From Stenomitos frigidus_A (GTDB lineage Bacteria > Cyanobacteriota > Cyanobacteriia > Leptolyngbyales > Leptolyngbyaceae): a stretch of 64,000 bases of DNA. Both the position numbers and the translations under genes were made by a program. The notes under the pieces are model-generated. The model made no database searches and was not told where the DNA came from. It saw only the letters and a program-made list of their open reading frames with translations. The stretch lies in assembly GCF_963877135.1 (NCBI RefSeq), contig NZ_CAWNSW010000166.1, positions 32,513-96,512 on the forward strand, given 5' to 3'. Below, piece by piece: positions 53,351 through 61,866 of the stretch (within the stretch, counting starts at the first letter, position 1; each line of letters begins with the position of its first letter).

Positions 53351-55912
53351 ATGAATCACTCAGACCAAGAGCCAGCGGCTCCCGAATCGCTAACACCCGG
53401 TTCCCCTCTCGCCTCACCCCTCTCACCTCACACTACGCCCGACTGGATTCGCCTCCAAAAAGCCCTCTCTGTCGAAGCTGATCGTGGGTTCAATGATGTG
53501 GAAGGGAAACAACACCGCTTTAGCGAATTTATTAGCCTGACGTTAAGCCAAGCACCTGTTGCGTTGCCTGCGATCGACCAACAGCGCTGGCAGGAGTTGG
53601 GGTCTAAGTTCACAACCTACGCCGAATTAACCTTCTCGCAACGACAGCACTTAGTCGCAGACACTCGACGGTTTCTGCACCAGGTACGGCAAACCTGGGA
53701 AGAGCAAGGGAAAGGAGAGAGGGGAGAGGGGAGAGGGGTTGGGGAGTCAGCCTCTACGGTGCCAGCGAAGACTCCGAAAACGACGCCACTGGTGGATGCG
53801 AGTCGTCCGGTGGCGCTTGATCAAGCGGTCACATACCTGGCGGGGATTGGGCCTAAGAATGCGGAGAAACTAGCCAAGTTAGGGCTGATCACGGTGCGAG
53901 ACGTGCTTTTTTACTATCCGCGTGACCACCTTGACTATGCGCGTCAGGTCAAAATTCGCGATTTAACCGAGGGTGAAACGGTCACGCTGGTGGGCACAGT
54001 CAAGCGCTGTACCTGCTTCTCTAGCCCACGCAATACCAAGCTGACGATTTTAGAGCTAATCGTTCGTGATCACACGGGACAAATTAAGCTCGGTCGTTTT
54101 TTTGCAGGCAGTCGCTACAGCAGTCGGGGTTGGCAGGAGCAGCAAAAGCGCCAATATCCACCGGGAGCCACGATCGCGGCCTCTGGTCTGGTCAAAAAAA
54201 GCAAATTTGGAATGACGCTGGACAACCCTGAAATTGAGGTGTTGCAGCAGTCAGGAGACGCGATCGACTCCCTTACGGTCGGACGTGTGGTGCCCATTTA
54301 CCCACTAACAGAAGGGGTTGGTGCCGATTTGGTCAGACGCGCGGTGATTGCCGCCCTGCCAGCGGTCAAGCAACTTCAAGAAGCGTTACCTGAGACCTTG
54401 CGGGAGCAGTATGGCTTGGTAGAGATTCAGGAGGCGATCGCGCACATTCACTTTCCGCCCGATAGCACCACGCTGGATGCGGCTCGTCGTCGTCTGGTGT
54501 TTGATGAATTCTTTTATTTGCAGTTGGGTTTGCTCAAGCGTCGTCAAACCCAGCGACAGATCCAGGCAAGCGCCGTCATTGCGCCGACTGGACAACTGAT
54601 TGAACAGTTCTATGACATCCTGCCGTTTCAGATGACGAATGCCCAGCAGCGTGTCATCAACGACATTCTCAACGATTTGCAAAAGCCGTCACCGATGAAT
54701 CGGCTCGTGCAGGGCGATGTGGGTTCCGGCAAAACGGTGGTGGCAGTAGTGGCACTACTGGCCGCGATTCAGTCAGGCTACCAAACGGCGATGATGGCTC
54801 CCACTGAAGTGTTGGCAGAGCAACACTATCGCAAGTTGGTTGGTTGGTTTAACCTGCTGCATCTGCCTGTAGAACTGCTCACCGGCTCGACGAAAGTTGC
54901 CAAACGGCGCATCATTCATGCCCAGCTTGAAACGGGTGAATTGCCGCTGTTAGTGGGAACCCATGCGCTGATTCAAGATACGGTGAACTTTCAACGGTTG
55001 GGACTGGTGGCAATCGACGAACAGCACCGCTTTGGTGTCCAGCAACGGGCGCGGCTCCAGCAAAAGGGCGAGCATCCCCATGTGTTAACCATGACGGCAA
55101 CCCCCATTCCCCGGACGCTGGCGCTGACCCTGCATGGCGACCTCGATGTGAGCCAGATTGATGAACTGCCACCGGGACGTAAAGCCATTCAAACCACCAT
55201 GCTCACGGGGAAAGAACGGATGCAGGCGTATGACCTGATTCGCCGCGAGATTGCCCAGGGACGGCAGGTGTATGTGGTGTTGCCCTTGGTGGAAGAATCG
55301 GAAAAGCTGGATCTGAAGTCGGCGATCGACGAACATCGTGAACTGCAAGAAAATGTCTTCCCCGAATTCACGGTGGGTCTGCTGCACGGTCGCATGACCT
55401 CGGCTGAGAAAGACGATGCTATCACTCGGTTTCGCGATAACGAAACGCAAATTCTCGTCTCGACCACCGTGGTAGAAGTGGGTGTGGATGTCCCCAATGC
55501 AACGGTGATGCTGATCGAGCACGCCGATCGCTTTGGACTGTCCCAACTGCACCAGCTACGAGGACGAGTCGGACGCGGTGGTTCGCAATCGTTCTGCCTG
55601 TTAATGAGTAGTTCCAAAACCGAAGCCGCACGACAACGGCTGAAAGTGCTGGAACAGTCGCAGGATGGCTTCTTTATTTCTGAAATGGATATGCGCTTTC
55701 GGGGGCCTGGTGCAGTGCTGGGCACGCGTCAATCGGGCTTACCCGACTTCGCGCTGGCAAGTTTGGTGGAAGATCAAGATGTCCTGGAACTGGCACGACA
55801 GGCAGCCGAAACGGTGATGGCAAAGGACGAAACCTTGAGCCGCTGGACACTGATGCAGCAAGAGTTAGACTACCGCTATCGTCGCCTCATGGGTGGCGCA
55901 ATTTTAACGTGA
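53351..55912 (+). CDS. recG: ATP-dependent DNA helicase RecG
   Basis: An 853-residue RecG that remodels stalled forks and branched DNA. After an N-terminal extension (about 1-150, typical of cyanobacteria and with a Glu/Gly/Arg stretch), the wedge domain begins near 170 (YLAGIGPKNAEKLAKLGL). Walker A is QGDVGSGKTVVA near 455; the DExH box is AIDEQHRFGVQQR near 555; motif VI is QLRGRVGRGGSQSF near 736. Start ATG at 53351. Confidence 0.94.
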   Translation: MNHSDQEPAAPESLTPGSPLASPLSPHTTPDWIRLQKALSVEADRGFNDVEGKQHRFSEFISLTLSQAPVALPAIDQQRWQELGSKFTTYAELTFSQRQHLVADTRRFLHQVRQTWEEQGKGERGEGRGVGESASTVPAKTPKTTPLVDASRPVALDQAVTYLAGIGPKNAEKLAKLGLITVRDVLFYYPRDHLDYARQVKIRDLTEGETVTLVGTVKRCTCFSSPRNTKLTILELIVRDHTGQIKLGRFFAGSRYSSRGWQEQQKRQYPPGATIAASGLVKKSKFGMTLDNPEIEVLQQSGDAIDSLTVGRVVPIYPLTEGVGADLVRRAVIAALPAVKQLQEALPETLREQYGLVEIQEAIAHIHFPPDSTTLDAARRRLVFDEFFYLQLGLLKRRQTQRQIQASAVIAPTGQLIEQFYDILPFQMTNAQQRVINDILNDLQKPSPMNRLVQGDVGSGKTVVAVVALLAAIQSGYQTAMMAPTEVLAEQHYRKLVGWFNLLHLPVELLTGSTKVAKRRIIHAQLETGELPLLVGTHALIQDTVNFQRLGLVAIDEQHRFGVQQRARLQQKGEHPHVLTMTATPIPRTLALTLHGDLDVSQIDELPPGRKAIQTTMLTGKERMQAYDLIRREIAQGRQVYVVLPLVEESEKLDLKSAIDEHRELQENVFPEFTVGLLHGRMTSAEKDDAITRFRDNETQILVSTTVVEVGVDVPNATVMLIEHADRFGLSQLHQLRGRVGRGGSQSFCLLMSSSKTEAARQRLKVLEQSQDGFFISEMDMRFRGPGAVLGTRQSGLPDFALASLVEDQDVLELARQAAETVMAKDETLSRWTLMQQELDYRYRRLMGGAILT

Positions 55913-55952
55913 CGCCAACGTAATCTAGAAGAGAACGATTAGGGAGGTAGGG

Positions 55953-56351
55953 ATGGCTCAGTTTCAACTCTTTGATTCCGTTAAGTTGACAGAGGCGATC
56001 GCGCTGTCTAACGGAGAACTTGCACCCGAAGGTACACCGGGAGCCATCGTTGAGGTACTGAAAGAGGGCGAAGCCTACCTGGTAGAACTCTTCGATGGTT
56101 GGGTAAAAAGCAATGAAAAGGGAAATTTCGTCACGGCAACCCCAGACGAACCAGGCGCGTTTGTGGAAACCTTGGGCGTAGAACTGGCTTATCCTCAACA
56201 GTTGCAGTTAGTAAAAGCGGCGCGCGACACAACAGGTGTACGAGGACAATTAACGGCTGTACTGGACGAACTTCCAGACGATTTAATTACAGAAGTCTTT
56301 AACTTTGCAGAGTTTTTGCAACAGAAGCAACAGAAGCAGGTTGGTTCTTGA
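55953..56351 (+). CDS. DUF4926-like domain fused to DUF2281-like tail
   Basis: A 132-residue protein. The N-terminal half (LFDSVKLTEAIALSNGELAPEGTPGAIVEVL and YLVELFDGWVKS) looks like the small SH3-like DUF4926 domain found with toxin-antitoxin genes. The C-terminal part (LDELPDDLITEVFNFAEFLQQKQ) resembles DUF2281 antitoxin-like helices. A GGGAGG-type ribosome site precedes the ATG at 55953. It may be an orphan antitoxin; no toxin gene adjoins it directly. Confidence 0.65.
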   Translation: MAQFQLFDSVKLTEAIALSNGELAPEGTPGAIVEVLKEGEAYLVELFDGWVKSNEKGNFVTATPDEPGAFVETLGVELAYPQQLQLVKAARDTTGVRGQLTAVLDELPDDLITEVFNFAEFLQQKQQKQVGS

Positions 56352-56387
56352 AGGGGTGATTGTGGGTGGAGTCGATCGCTCCTTGAG

Positions 56388-56454
56388 AGAAACCAGGTTT
56401 CTGGACGCAACCTGGATACTTGACGACAGAGACTTACAAAGAAACCCGGTTTCT
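56388..56454. repeat. Paired AGAAACCSGGTTTCT element, copy 4
   Basis: AGAAACCAGGTTTCT (56388-56402, one change) and AGAAACCCGGTTTCT (56440-56454). Confidence 0.75.
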
Positions 56455-56480
56455 GTCGATGTCGCTTTCATCGTGCTTGC

Positions 56481-56795
56481 CTAAAGTTGGAGCGATCGCA
56501 CTCAAGATGGCAATGATGCGGTTTGAAATGGGAACGATCGCGTTCCGAACTGCAACGATGTCGCTCAAAGTCGGAACGTTCTTATCTCGAACAGAAGCAT
56601 TCCCACTTCAAACAAGAACGTTCTCATCTCAAATAGGAATGCTCCTGGTTTAAACAGGAACGATCGTGCTTGAGAGCAGAACGATCGTGTTTTGAACGAC
56701 AGTGATGCTATTTGAACCGCGATCGTTCCCGTCTCAAGCAAGAACGATGCCGCTGGAACGCTTCGCTAGCGCGTTTTAAGCAAGAACGATCGCGC
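56481..56795. repeat. Degenerate 21-bp tandem array, locus 3 (15 units)
   Basis: 15 consecutive units of exactly 21 bases. Most carry GAACGATCG or GAACGTTC-like cores and begin TTGAA, TTCAA or CTCAA. It ends about 130 bases before the STAND gene start. Confidence 0.85.
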
Positions 56796-56926
56796 GTTTC
56801 TCTTCAACGGTTCCACTTTCTAGAGAAATTCTGGCACTCTGTGGCAGAGGCTTGGTTTTGCCTGTAGAAAAGAAAGAGGGCACGGTGTTAATCGTTGCTC
56901 TACCCATGCGATCGTAGGTTCCGATT

Positions 56927-59641
56927 ATGACCGCTCCCGATGACGCCATCCAACGTCCTACAGCTCAGCAGCAGCGACAGTTGCAGGAACAAGCACGTCT
57001 CCAGAGCGAGTGGTCGCTGAGACAAGAAAAGTTGGGTGTGTTGCGTCAGGCATTAGCGATTGAAACCGACGCGAGCCAACAGTTTCGGTTGCAGCAGCAA
57101 ATCAAAACTGAAGAAACAGCACTGGCAGCGTTGGACGCGCAACTGACCGCACTTGAGCCAGAGGCCTTGACCATCGGGACGCCACAGAACCTCCCCTACA
57201 GTGGTGTGATTGCCTTTGTGGGACGAGAGGCGGAGTTAGCGCAGATCCATCAGCAGTTGCAGCAGCGAGTGCGTCCCGCAGCGAAGCGCACGACGGTGGC
57301 AATTTCAGCCCTTTCGGGGATGGGCGGCATTGGCAAGACAGAATTGGCGTTGCAATATGCCCGCCAACACTGCCGTGAGGGTGACTATCCCGGTGGACTC
57401 TGCTGGGTGCGGGCACGGGAGGATGTAGGCACGCAAATCATTAGCTTTGTGCGATCGTGCCTGGAGTTGGTGCCGCCAGACGACCTGGAATTAGTCGAAA
57501 AGGTGCGGTGGTGCTGGGGACGGTGGCGCGAGGGAGCCGCACTGCTGATCTTTGATGATGTGCAGCAGTACGACGATATCGCACTGTTTCTGCCACCGCA
57601 GGACGCGGGCTTTAAGGTGTTACTGACCACGCGATCGCACTTTGGCTCACCCGTGCAGGATATACAACTGGATGTGTTGTCGGAGGCGAAGGCGCTGGAG
57701 CTGTTGCAAACATTGGTGGATCGCGATCGCCCAGACCTCCGAGGTTTCCAAAACCTCGGAGGTCTCGACACTGCAAAGCGACTCTGTGAGTGGTTGGGCT
57801 ATTTGCCGTTGGGAGTGGAACTGGTGGGGCGGTATTTAGCCCGCAAGCCCGATCTTTCCCTCGCCGCCCTGTGGCAACGGTTGCAAGACAAACGTCTGGA
57901 CGCGATCGCCTTTAAGCAAGCGGAACCAGGCATGACCGCATCATTGGGCGTTGCCGCCGCGTTTGAGTTGAGCTGGCAGGCATTGGACGCGTCGGCACAG
58001 CAAGTTGCCGCTGTGTTGAGCCTGTTTGCCCTGGTGGAAATCCCCTGGACGATGGTAGAGCAGTGTTTGCCAGCTTTCGATGCGGAAGAGTTGGAGGAGC
58101 TTCGCGATCGGCAGCTATTGGGCACCCATCTGCTGAAGCGCGTGGATCAGGGGATGTACCAACTGCATCAACTGCTGCGAGAATTTTTTGCCGCCAAGCG
58201 ATCGCACCGAGCCGATGAGTCGGCATTGCAGCAGACGTTTTATCAGGTAGTGATTGCGGAGGCAGAGAGAGTTCAAGAGAAGCCGGAGCGATCGTTCATC
58301 CAGGAATCAACAGTGATGATTGCTCACTTGCAAGCGGCTATCGACCGGTTAACCCGACCAGAACAAGCGCTAAATTTGGCAACCTGTCTACATTGGATGG
58401 CAAGACTCCACTACGAACAAGGGCGCTATGGGGAAGCAGAACCTCTCTATGTGCGATCGCTCTCGATTCGGGAGCAGCAATGGGGACAAGGACATCTCGA
58501 TGTAGCATCAAGTTTGAATGATTTGGCAGAATCGTATTGGTCACAAGGACGGTATGAAGAAGCCGAACCGCTGTATCTGCAATCACTGAAAATCCGACAA
58601 CGACAGTTGGGAAACGACTATCCCGAAGTGGCTCAAAGCCTGAACAATTTGGCAAACTTGTACATTCTACAAGGACGATATGGGGAAGCCGAACCGTTGC
58701 ATCTGCGATCACTGGAAATCCGGCAAAAGCATTTGGGGCAAGAACATCCTGATGTGGCTATCAGTCTGAACAATTTGGCAAACTTGTACCATTCTCAAGG
58801 ACGATATGGAGAAGCCGAACCGCTGTATCTGCGATCACTGGAAATGCGGCAACGGCAGTTGAGTCAAGAGCATCCCGATGTAGCAGTCAGTCTGAACAAC
58901 TTGGCAAACTTATACATTTTACAAGGACGATATGGGGAAGCCGAACCGTTGCATCTGCGATCACTGGAAATCCGGCAAAAGCATTTGGGGCAAGAACATC
59001 CTGATGTGGCTATCAGTCTGAACAATTTGGCAAACTTGTACCATTCTCAAGGACGATATGGAGAAGCCGAACCGCTGTATCTGCGATCACTGGAAATGCG
59101 GCAACGGCAGTTGAGTCAAGAGCATCCCGATGTAGCAGTCAGTCTGAACAACTTGGCAAACTTATACATTTTACAAGGACGATATGGGGAAGCCGAACCG
59201 TTGCATCTGCGATCACTGGAAATCCGGCAAAAGCATTTGGGGCAAGAACATCCTGAAGTGGCAGTCAGTCTAAGCAATCTAGCAAGGCTTTACCGTTCGC
59301 AAGCACGCTACAGCGATGCTGAACCGCTTTTTCTTCAATCGCTCTCCATTCTACAAAAGCAGCTTTTTACCGAACATCCCTTAGCAGCAAGGGTTCTGAG
59401 TCATCTAGCACATCTCTACGATTTACAAGGACGCTATCGTGAAGCAGAATCCCTGTACCTGCAATCCTTATCCATCTTGTCTGCTAGGTTAGAGGAAGCC
59501 CATTTCTGGAGACAGGAAGCATCCAAAAACTTTCGCGCCCTCCTCCAAAAATCCATCCAGGAGCAGCGATCGGATGAACTGTCGGATGATCCGATGACGC
59601 AGGGGGTGTTGAGGGAGTTGGAAGAGGGGGGTGGGGTGTAG
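56927..59641 (+). CDS. STAND ATPase: NB-ARC domain with kinesin-light-chain TPR repeats
   Basis: A 904-residue protein. The N-terminus (about 1-80) is a predicted coiled coil. The NB-ARC ATPase follows, with Walker A GMGGIGKT (131-138) and Walker B ALLIFDD (about 205-211). A winged-helix region (about 330-420) leads to ten or so 42-residue TPRs (about 460-860). Such STAND proteins sense a ligand through repeats and oligomerise to act; defence or cell-death roles are known for relatives but not shown here. Two pairs of TPRs (residues 581-664 and 665-748) look identical at DNA level. A 33-bp palindrome is inserted in frame at residues 269-280. Confidence 0.85.
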   Translation: MTAPDDAIQRPTAQQQRQLQEQARLQSEWSLRQEKLGVLRQALAIETDASQQFRLQQQIKTEETALAALDAQLTALEPEALTIGTPQNLPYSGVIAFVGREAELAQIHQQLQQRVRPAAKRTTVAISALSGMGGIGKTELALQYARQHCREGDYPGGLCWVRAREDVGTQIISFVRSCLELVPPDDLELVEKVRWCWGRWREGAALLIFDDVQQYDDIALFLPPQDAGFKVLLTTRSHFGSPVQDIQLDVLSEAKALELLQTLVDRDRPDLRGFQNLGGLDTAKRLCEWLGYLPLGVELVGRYLARKPDLSLAALWQRLQDKRLDAIAFKQAEPGMTASLGVAAAFELSWQALDASAQQVAAVLSLFALVEIPWTMVEQCLPAFDAEELEELRDRQLLGTHLLKRVDQGMYQLHQLLREFFAAKRSHRADESALQQTFYQVVIAEAERVQEKPERSFIQESTVMIAHLQAAIDRLTRPEQALNLATCLHWMARLHYEQGRYGEAEPLYVRSLSIREQQWGQGHLDVASSLNDLAESYWSQGRYEEAEPLYLQSLKIRQRQLGNDYPEVAQSLNNLANLYILQGRYGEAEPLHLRSLEIRQKHLGQEHPDVAISLNNLANLYHSQGRYGEAEPLYLRSLEMRQRQLSQEHPDVAVSLNNLANLYILQGRYGEAEPLHLRSLEIRQKHLGQEHPDVAISLNNLANLYHSQGRYGEAEPLYLRSLEMRQRQLSQEHPDVAVSLNNLANLYILQGRYGEAEPLHLRSLEIRQKHLGQEHPEVAVSLSNLARLYRSQARYSDAEPLFLQSLSILQKQLFTEHPLAARVLSHLAHLYDLQGRYREAESLYLQSLSILSARLEEAHFWRQEASKNFRALLQKSIQEQRSDELSDDPMTQGVLRELEEGGGV
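57733..57765. repeat. Palindromic element inside the STAND coding sequence
   Basis: AGACCTCCGAGGTTT (57733-57747) and AAACCTCGGAGGTCT (57751-57765) are perfect complements around CCA. It encodes about 11 residues (DLRGFQNLGGL) without breaking the frame, in the region just before CEWLGYLPLG. Confidence 0.8.
58669..59172 (+). repeat. 252-bp tandem duplication of two TPR units
   Basis: 58669-58920 and 58921-59172 appear identical by eye, and 59173-59255 continues as a third partial copy. Each copy encodes two 42-residue TPRs. Confidence 0.85.
59549..59640 (+). repeat. STAND 3'-end repeat, copy 1 (coding)
   Basis: The last codons of the STAND gene. Related blocks containing ATCCAGGAGCAGCG and GATGAACTGTCGGATGATCC occur again at 60424-60505 and 61145-61235. 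Confidence 0.7.
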
Positions 59642-59700
59642 GGTGTGGGGTGTCAGGGAGGGCGATCAAGCATAAAGGGAGGACGAGATCGCGCTGTCCA

Positions 59701-60135
59701 CTAGGGAACTTTCACAAAGCCCATGCCGATCTGAAGAAAATGATCATCCTGAGTCAAAACCGAGAGAATGCCTTGCTCCTGCATCATCACCATCGACGTT
59801 AAATCGGTAAACGATATCAAAGGTTTGTCTTGAAAGCGTTTTCTCAAACCCCAAGCCTGGGCAAAATGCTGGGAGGTCACCCGATGAATCTGAAGCTGAC
59901 CTAATTCTGTAGCAGCAAAAATTCCTTCGACGAACCCCGTTGCCTCTTGAAAAAGCTCACGTCCAAATAGCAAGCTAATCAATTCATCCAACACATAATC
60001 ACTCGTATGCATCTGAGCCTGAGTTTGGCGCAGGTGTTGATAAATTTCTTTGACCGTTTGATGATAATTATCAGCGCGATGCCCTAAAGCCAGCCAGCCC
60101 CAAGTGTCAATAAAAATCGAAGAATCAGTCTGCAT
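59701..60135 (-). CDS. PIN-domain toxin
   Basis: A 144-residue PIN protein. The acidic motifs are FIDTWGWLAL (near residue 8), SDYVLDELISLLFG (near 45), SFTDLTSMVMMQ (near 108) and LTQDDHF (near 130). Start ATG at 60135, 18 bases after the stop of its presumed antitoxin on the same strand. Predicted RNase toxin. Confidence 0.83.
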   Translation of the reverse strand: MQTDSSIFIDTWGWLALGHRADNYHQTVKEIYQHLRQTQAQMHTSDYVLDELISLLFGRELFQEATGFVEGIFAATELGQLQIHRVTSQHFAQAWGLRKRFQDKPLISFTDLTSMVMMQEQGILSVLTQDDHFLQIGMGFVKVP

Positions 60136-60153
60136 AAAGGACGGCAGCGATCG

Positions 60154-60369
60154 CTAGCTGTTATAGAGTTCTGCTTCTATCGCTTGAGCCGATAGCGGTT
60201 CTCCAGAAAGCATTCCTGCGATCGCCAGAAGCGGCTCTTCTGAGGCAGTCATTGTTTCAGCATTGAGGGTAGATTGTTTCATATGATCTACGAAGTGGAG
60301 TACTTCTCGAAGCTTCGGTTCCGGTAGATCGCTGAGTTGTGCCAAAATTTGCTCAATGAGTACTTCCAT
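60154..60369 (-). CDS. Antitoxin of the PIN pair
   Basis: A 71-residue acidic helical protein opening MEVLIEQILAQLSDLPEPKLREVLHFVDHMK, the form of DUF2281-like antitoxins. Its C-terminal half (LSGEPLSAQAIEAELYNS) is typical of toxin-wrapping tails. The antitoxin-first order with a short gap supports the pairing with the PIN gene. Confidence 0.75.
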   Translation of the reverse strand: MEVLIEQILAQLSDLPEPKLREVLHFVDHMKQSTLNAETMTASEEPLLAIAGMLSGEPLSAQAIEAELYNS

Positions 60370-60423
60370 TTTGGATGTGCTTCTGTTTATCGTATTCTAC
60401 CAAACTCCTGAAAATGCCAGAAA

Positions 60424-60505
60424 AAGTCATCCAGGAGCAGCGCACGGATGAACTCTCGGATGATCCGATGATGCAGGGGGTGTTGGGGGAGTTGAGAGAG
60501 GGGTG
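60424..60505 (+). repeat. STAND 3'-end repeat, copy 2 (non-coding remnant)
   Basis: Contains ATCCAGGAGCAGCGCACGGA and CGGATGATCCGATGATGCAG, clearly derived from the same sequence as the end of the STAND gene. It lies between two toxin-antitoxin modules. Confidence 0.75.
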
Positions 60506-60592
60506 TGGGGGAGGGCGCTGTCGCTGCACTAGAGGTAGACTGAAGCTGTGTAGCGTTGAAAGTAGAAAGCACGCGCGATCGGAGATCATCTC

Positions 60593-60805
60593 GTGGAAGC
60601 CAATCAACTCAAACAACTGGTCAAAGACAGCCTGCGGGAAGTGCTGCGAGAAGAACGCTTGAAACTCTGTCAAGTGCTCATTCCCTACGTCAGCGATAAA
60701 GAAATGCAAGAAATCCAAACCAAATTGGGTTCACCCGCTGACTACAAAGACACAGAATTTGTCAATATGACGGACTGGGTAAAAAATGGAACTCGTCCTC
60801 AGTAA
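60593..60805 (+). CDS. Antitoxin of the RelE-like pair
   Basis: A 70-residue charged helical protein opening with GTG (MEANQLKQLVKDSLREVLREERLKL) and ending DWVKNGTRPQ. It overlaps the toxin gene by 20 bases, a common arrangement in RelE/ParE modules. The antitoxin identity is inferred from size and context. Confidence 0.7.
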   Translation: MEANQLKQLVKDSLREVLREERLKLCQVLIPYVSDKEMQEIQTKLGSPADYKDTEFVNMTDWVKNGTRPQ

Positions 60806-61106
60806 AGCCGCTGTCAAATTTTTAGAAAGACTGTCCCTCAAAGAAACCGAGAAACTCCAAGATAGACTTGCCACTCTCCTTCGATCGCTCGAAACAGAAG
60901 GGATCATCCCGTTTAATGAATTAGACATCAAGAGCTTGAAGGGAGATTGGAAAGGATTCTTCCGAATGCGCGTGGGGAAAGTTAGAGTGGTTTTCACGAT
61001 CGACTCAGAAGCCGATGCATTGCAGGTCTACGACATTGACTTCAGAGGCAGTATCTATAAATCCTTGCTCCTTGGTTCAACAACGATCACGCTGCCACTC
61101 ATTTGA
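60786..61106 (+). CDS. RelE/ParE-family toxin
   Basis: A 106-residue protein of the RelE/ParE fold. It opens MELVLSKAAVKFLERLSLKE, with KSLKGDWKGFFRMRVGKVRVVFTI in the middle (the usual L-x-G-x-W-x-x-x-R-R-x-G-x-x-R pattern) and IYKSL near the end. Such toxins cut mRNA on the ribosome or act on gyrase; which is unknown. Confidence 0.83.
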   Translation: MELVLSKAAVKFLERLSLKETEKLQDRLATLLRSLETEGIIPFNELDIKSLKGDWKGFFRMRVGKVRVVFTIDSEADALQVYDIDFRGSIYKSLLLGSTTITLPLI

Positions 61107-61144
61107 AACACCTAGATCGCTTCAGTTTGACTCAAGCGATCTAG

Positions 61145-61235
61145 GTGTTTCAAAAAGCTATCCAGGAGCAGCGCGCGGATGAACTGTCGGATGATCCAAT
61201 GACGCGGGGGTGTTGAGGGAGATGCAGGAGGGGGT
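61145..61235 (+). repeat. STAND 3'-end repeat, copy 3 (non-coding remnant)
   Basis: Contains CTATCCAGGAGCAGCGCGCG and CTGTCGGATGATCCAATGAC, followed by GGGTGTTGAGGGAG. It separates the RelE and PemK modules. Confidence 0.75.
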
Positions 61236-61305
61236 GGGGTGTAGGAAGGGAGGGCGATCGCGCTAATCTATGCCAGTACAATGAGAATAGTTTCCAACGG
61301 CGCTA

Positions 61306-61527
61306 ATGATGAAAGCCTACGAGTTTCCAGCGCACATTACGACTGACGGCAAACTAGAATTGCCCGATAGCGTTCTGCCGCGATCGCTCAACAACCAGAC
61401 CGTCAGAGTCATTGTGCTGATTGACGAAACAGATGCTGTTGCAGAGCAACAGCAATGGCAAGCACTCACCGCCACTCAATTTTTGACAGGCTACAGCCCT
61501 GTTGATGCCATCTACGATGAGCTTTAA
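61306..61527 (+). CDS. Antitoxin of the PemK/MazF-like pair
   Basis: A 73-residue protein. An N-terminal beta-strand part (YEFPAHITTDGKLELPDSVL) fits an AbrB-like or swapped-hairpin DNA-binding domain and the C-terminus is acidic. It ends 3 bases before the toxin gene. The start is one of two adjacent ATG codons at 61306 and 61309. Confidence 0.75.
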   Translation: MMKAYEFPAHITTDGKLELPDSVLPRSLNNQTVRVIVLIDETDAVAEQQQWQALTATQFLTGYSPVDAIYDEL

Positions 61528-61530
61528 GGC

Positions 61531-61866
61531 ATGGCACCGACTTATCAACCTGGGGAGGTTTTACTGCTTTCTTTTCCCTTCTCCGATGCCGTGGGTGCAA
61601 AGCGGCGTCCAGCCCTTACCCTGCTTGATGCAGAAGACGACGATATCCTAGTTGCCCGCATTACAGGACAGCTTATCCAAACTCAATTCGATGTAGAACT
61701 TCAGGAATGGCAAGCAGCCGGACTGAGAATTCCCTCTGTCGTTCGGCTCCACAAATTAGCCACCTTGGAGAAGCGATTAGTCGAGCGTTCACTGGGAACC
61801 CTCACTGCCGCAGGTTTTCAGCAAGTTCAAACAACGCTGCGCAATCTGATTGAGACCATCCGGTAA
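61531..61866 (+). CDS. PemK/MazF-family toxin
   Basis: A 111-residue protein. GEVLLLSFPFSDAVGAKRRPAL near the start is the PemK/MazF signature, with VARITGQL in the middle and PSVVRLHKLATLEKRLVER near 70-90. Predicted sequence-specific mRNA endonuclease, held inactive by the upstream antitoxin. Confidence 0.87.
   Translation: MAPTYQPGEVLLLSFPFSDAVGAKRRPALTLLDAEDDDILVARITGQLIQTQFDVELQEWQAAGLRIPSVVRLHKLATLEKRLVERSLGTLTAAGFQQVQTTLRNLIETIR

Larger units (their letters stand above)
56352..56926. other. Intergenic region with paired palindrome and 21-bp array
   Basis: Contains the paired element (56388-56454) and the 15-unit array (56481-56795). No gene is supported; a 77-codon frame inside the array follows from the 21-base period. 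Confidence 0.65.

Noticed and set aside
56420..56653. 77-codon frame upstream of the STAND gene
   Set aside because: Lies across the paired palindrome and 21-bp array; composition reflects the repeat.
60353..60718. Overlapping frames on both strands between PIN and RelE modules
   Set aside because: They run through the non-coding copy of the STAND 3' end and the antitoxin gene on the other strand.
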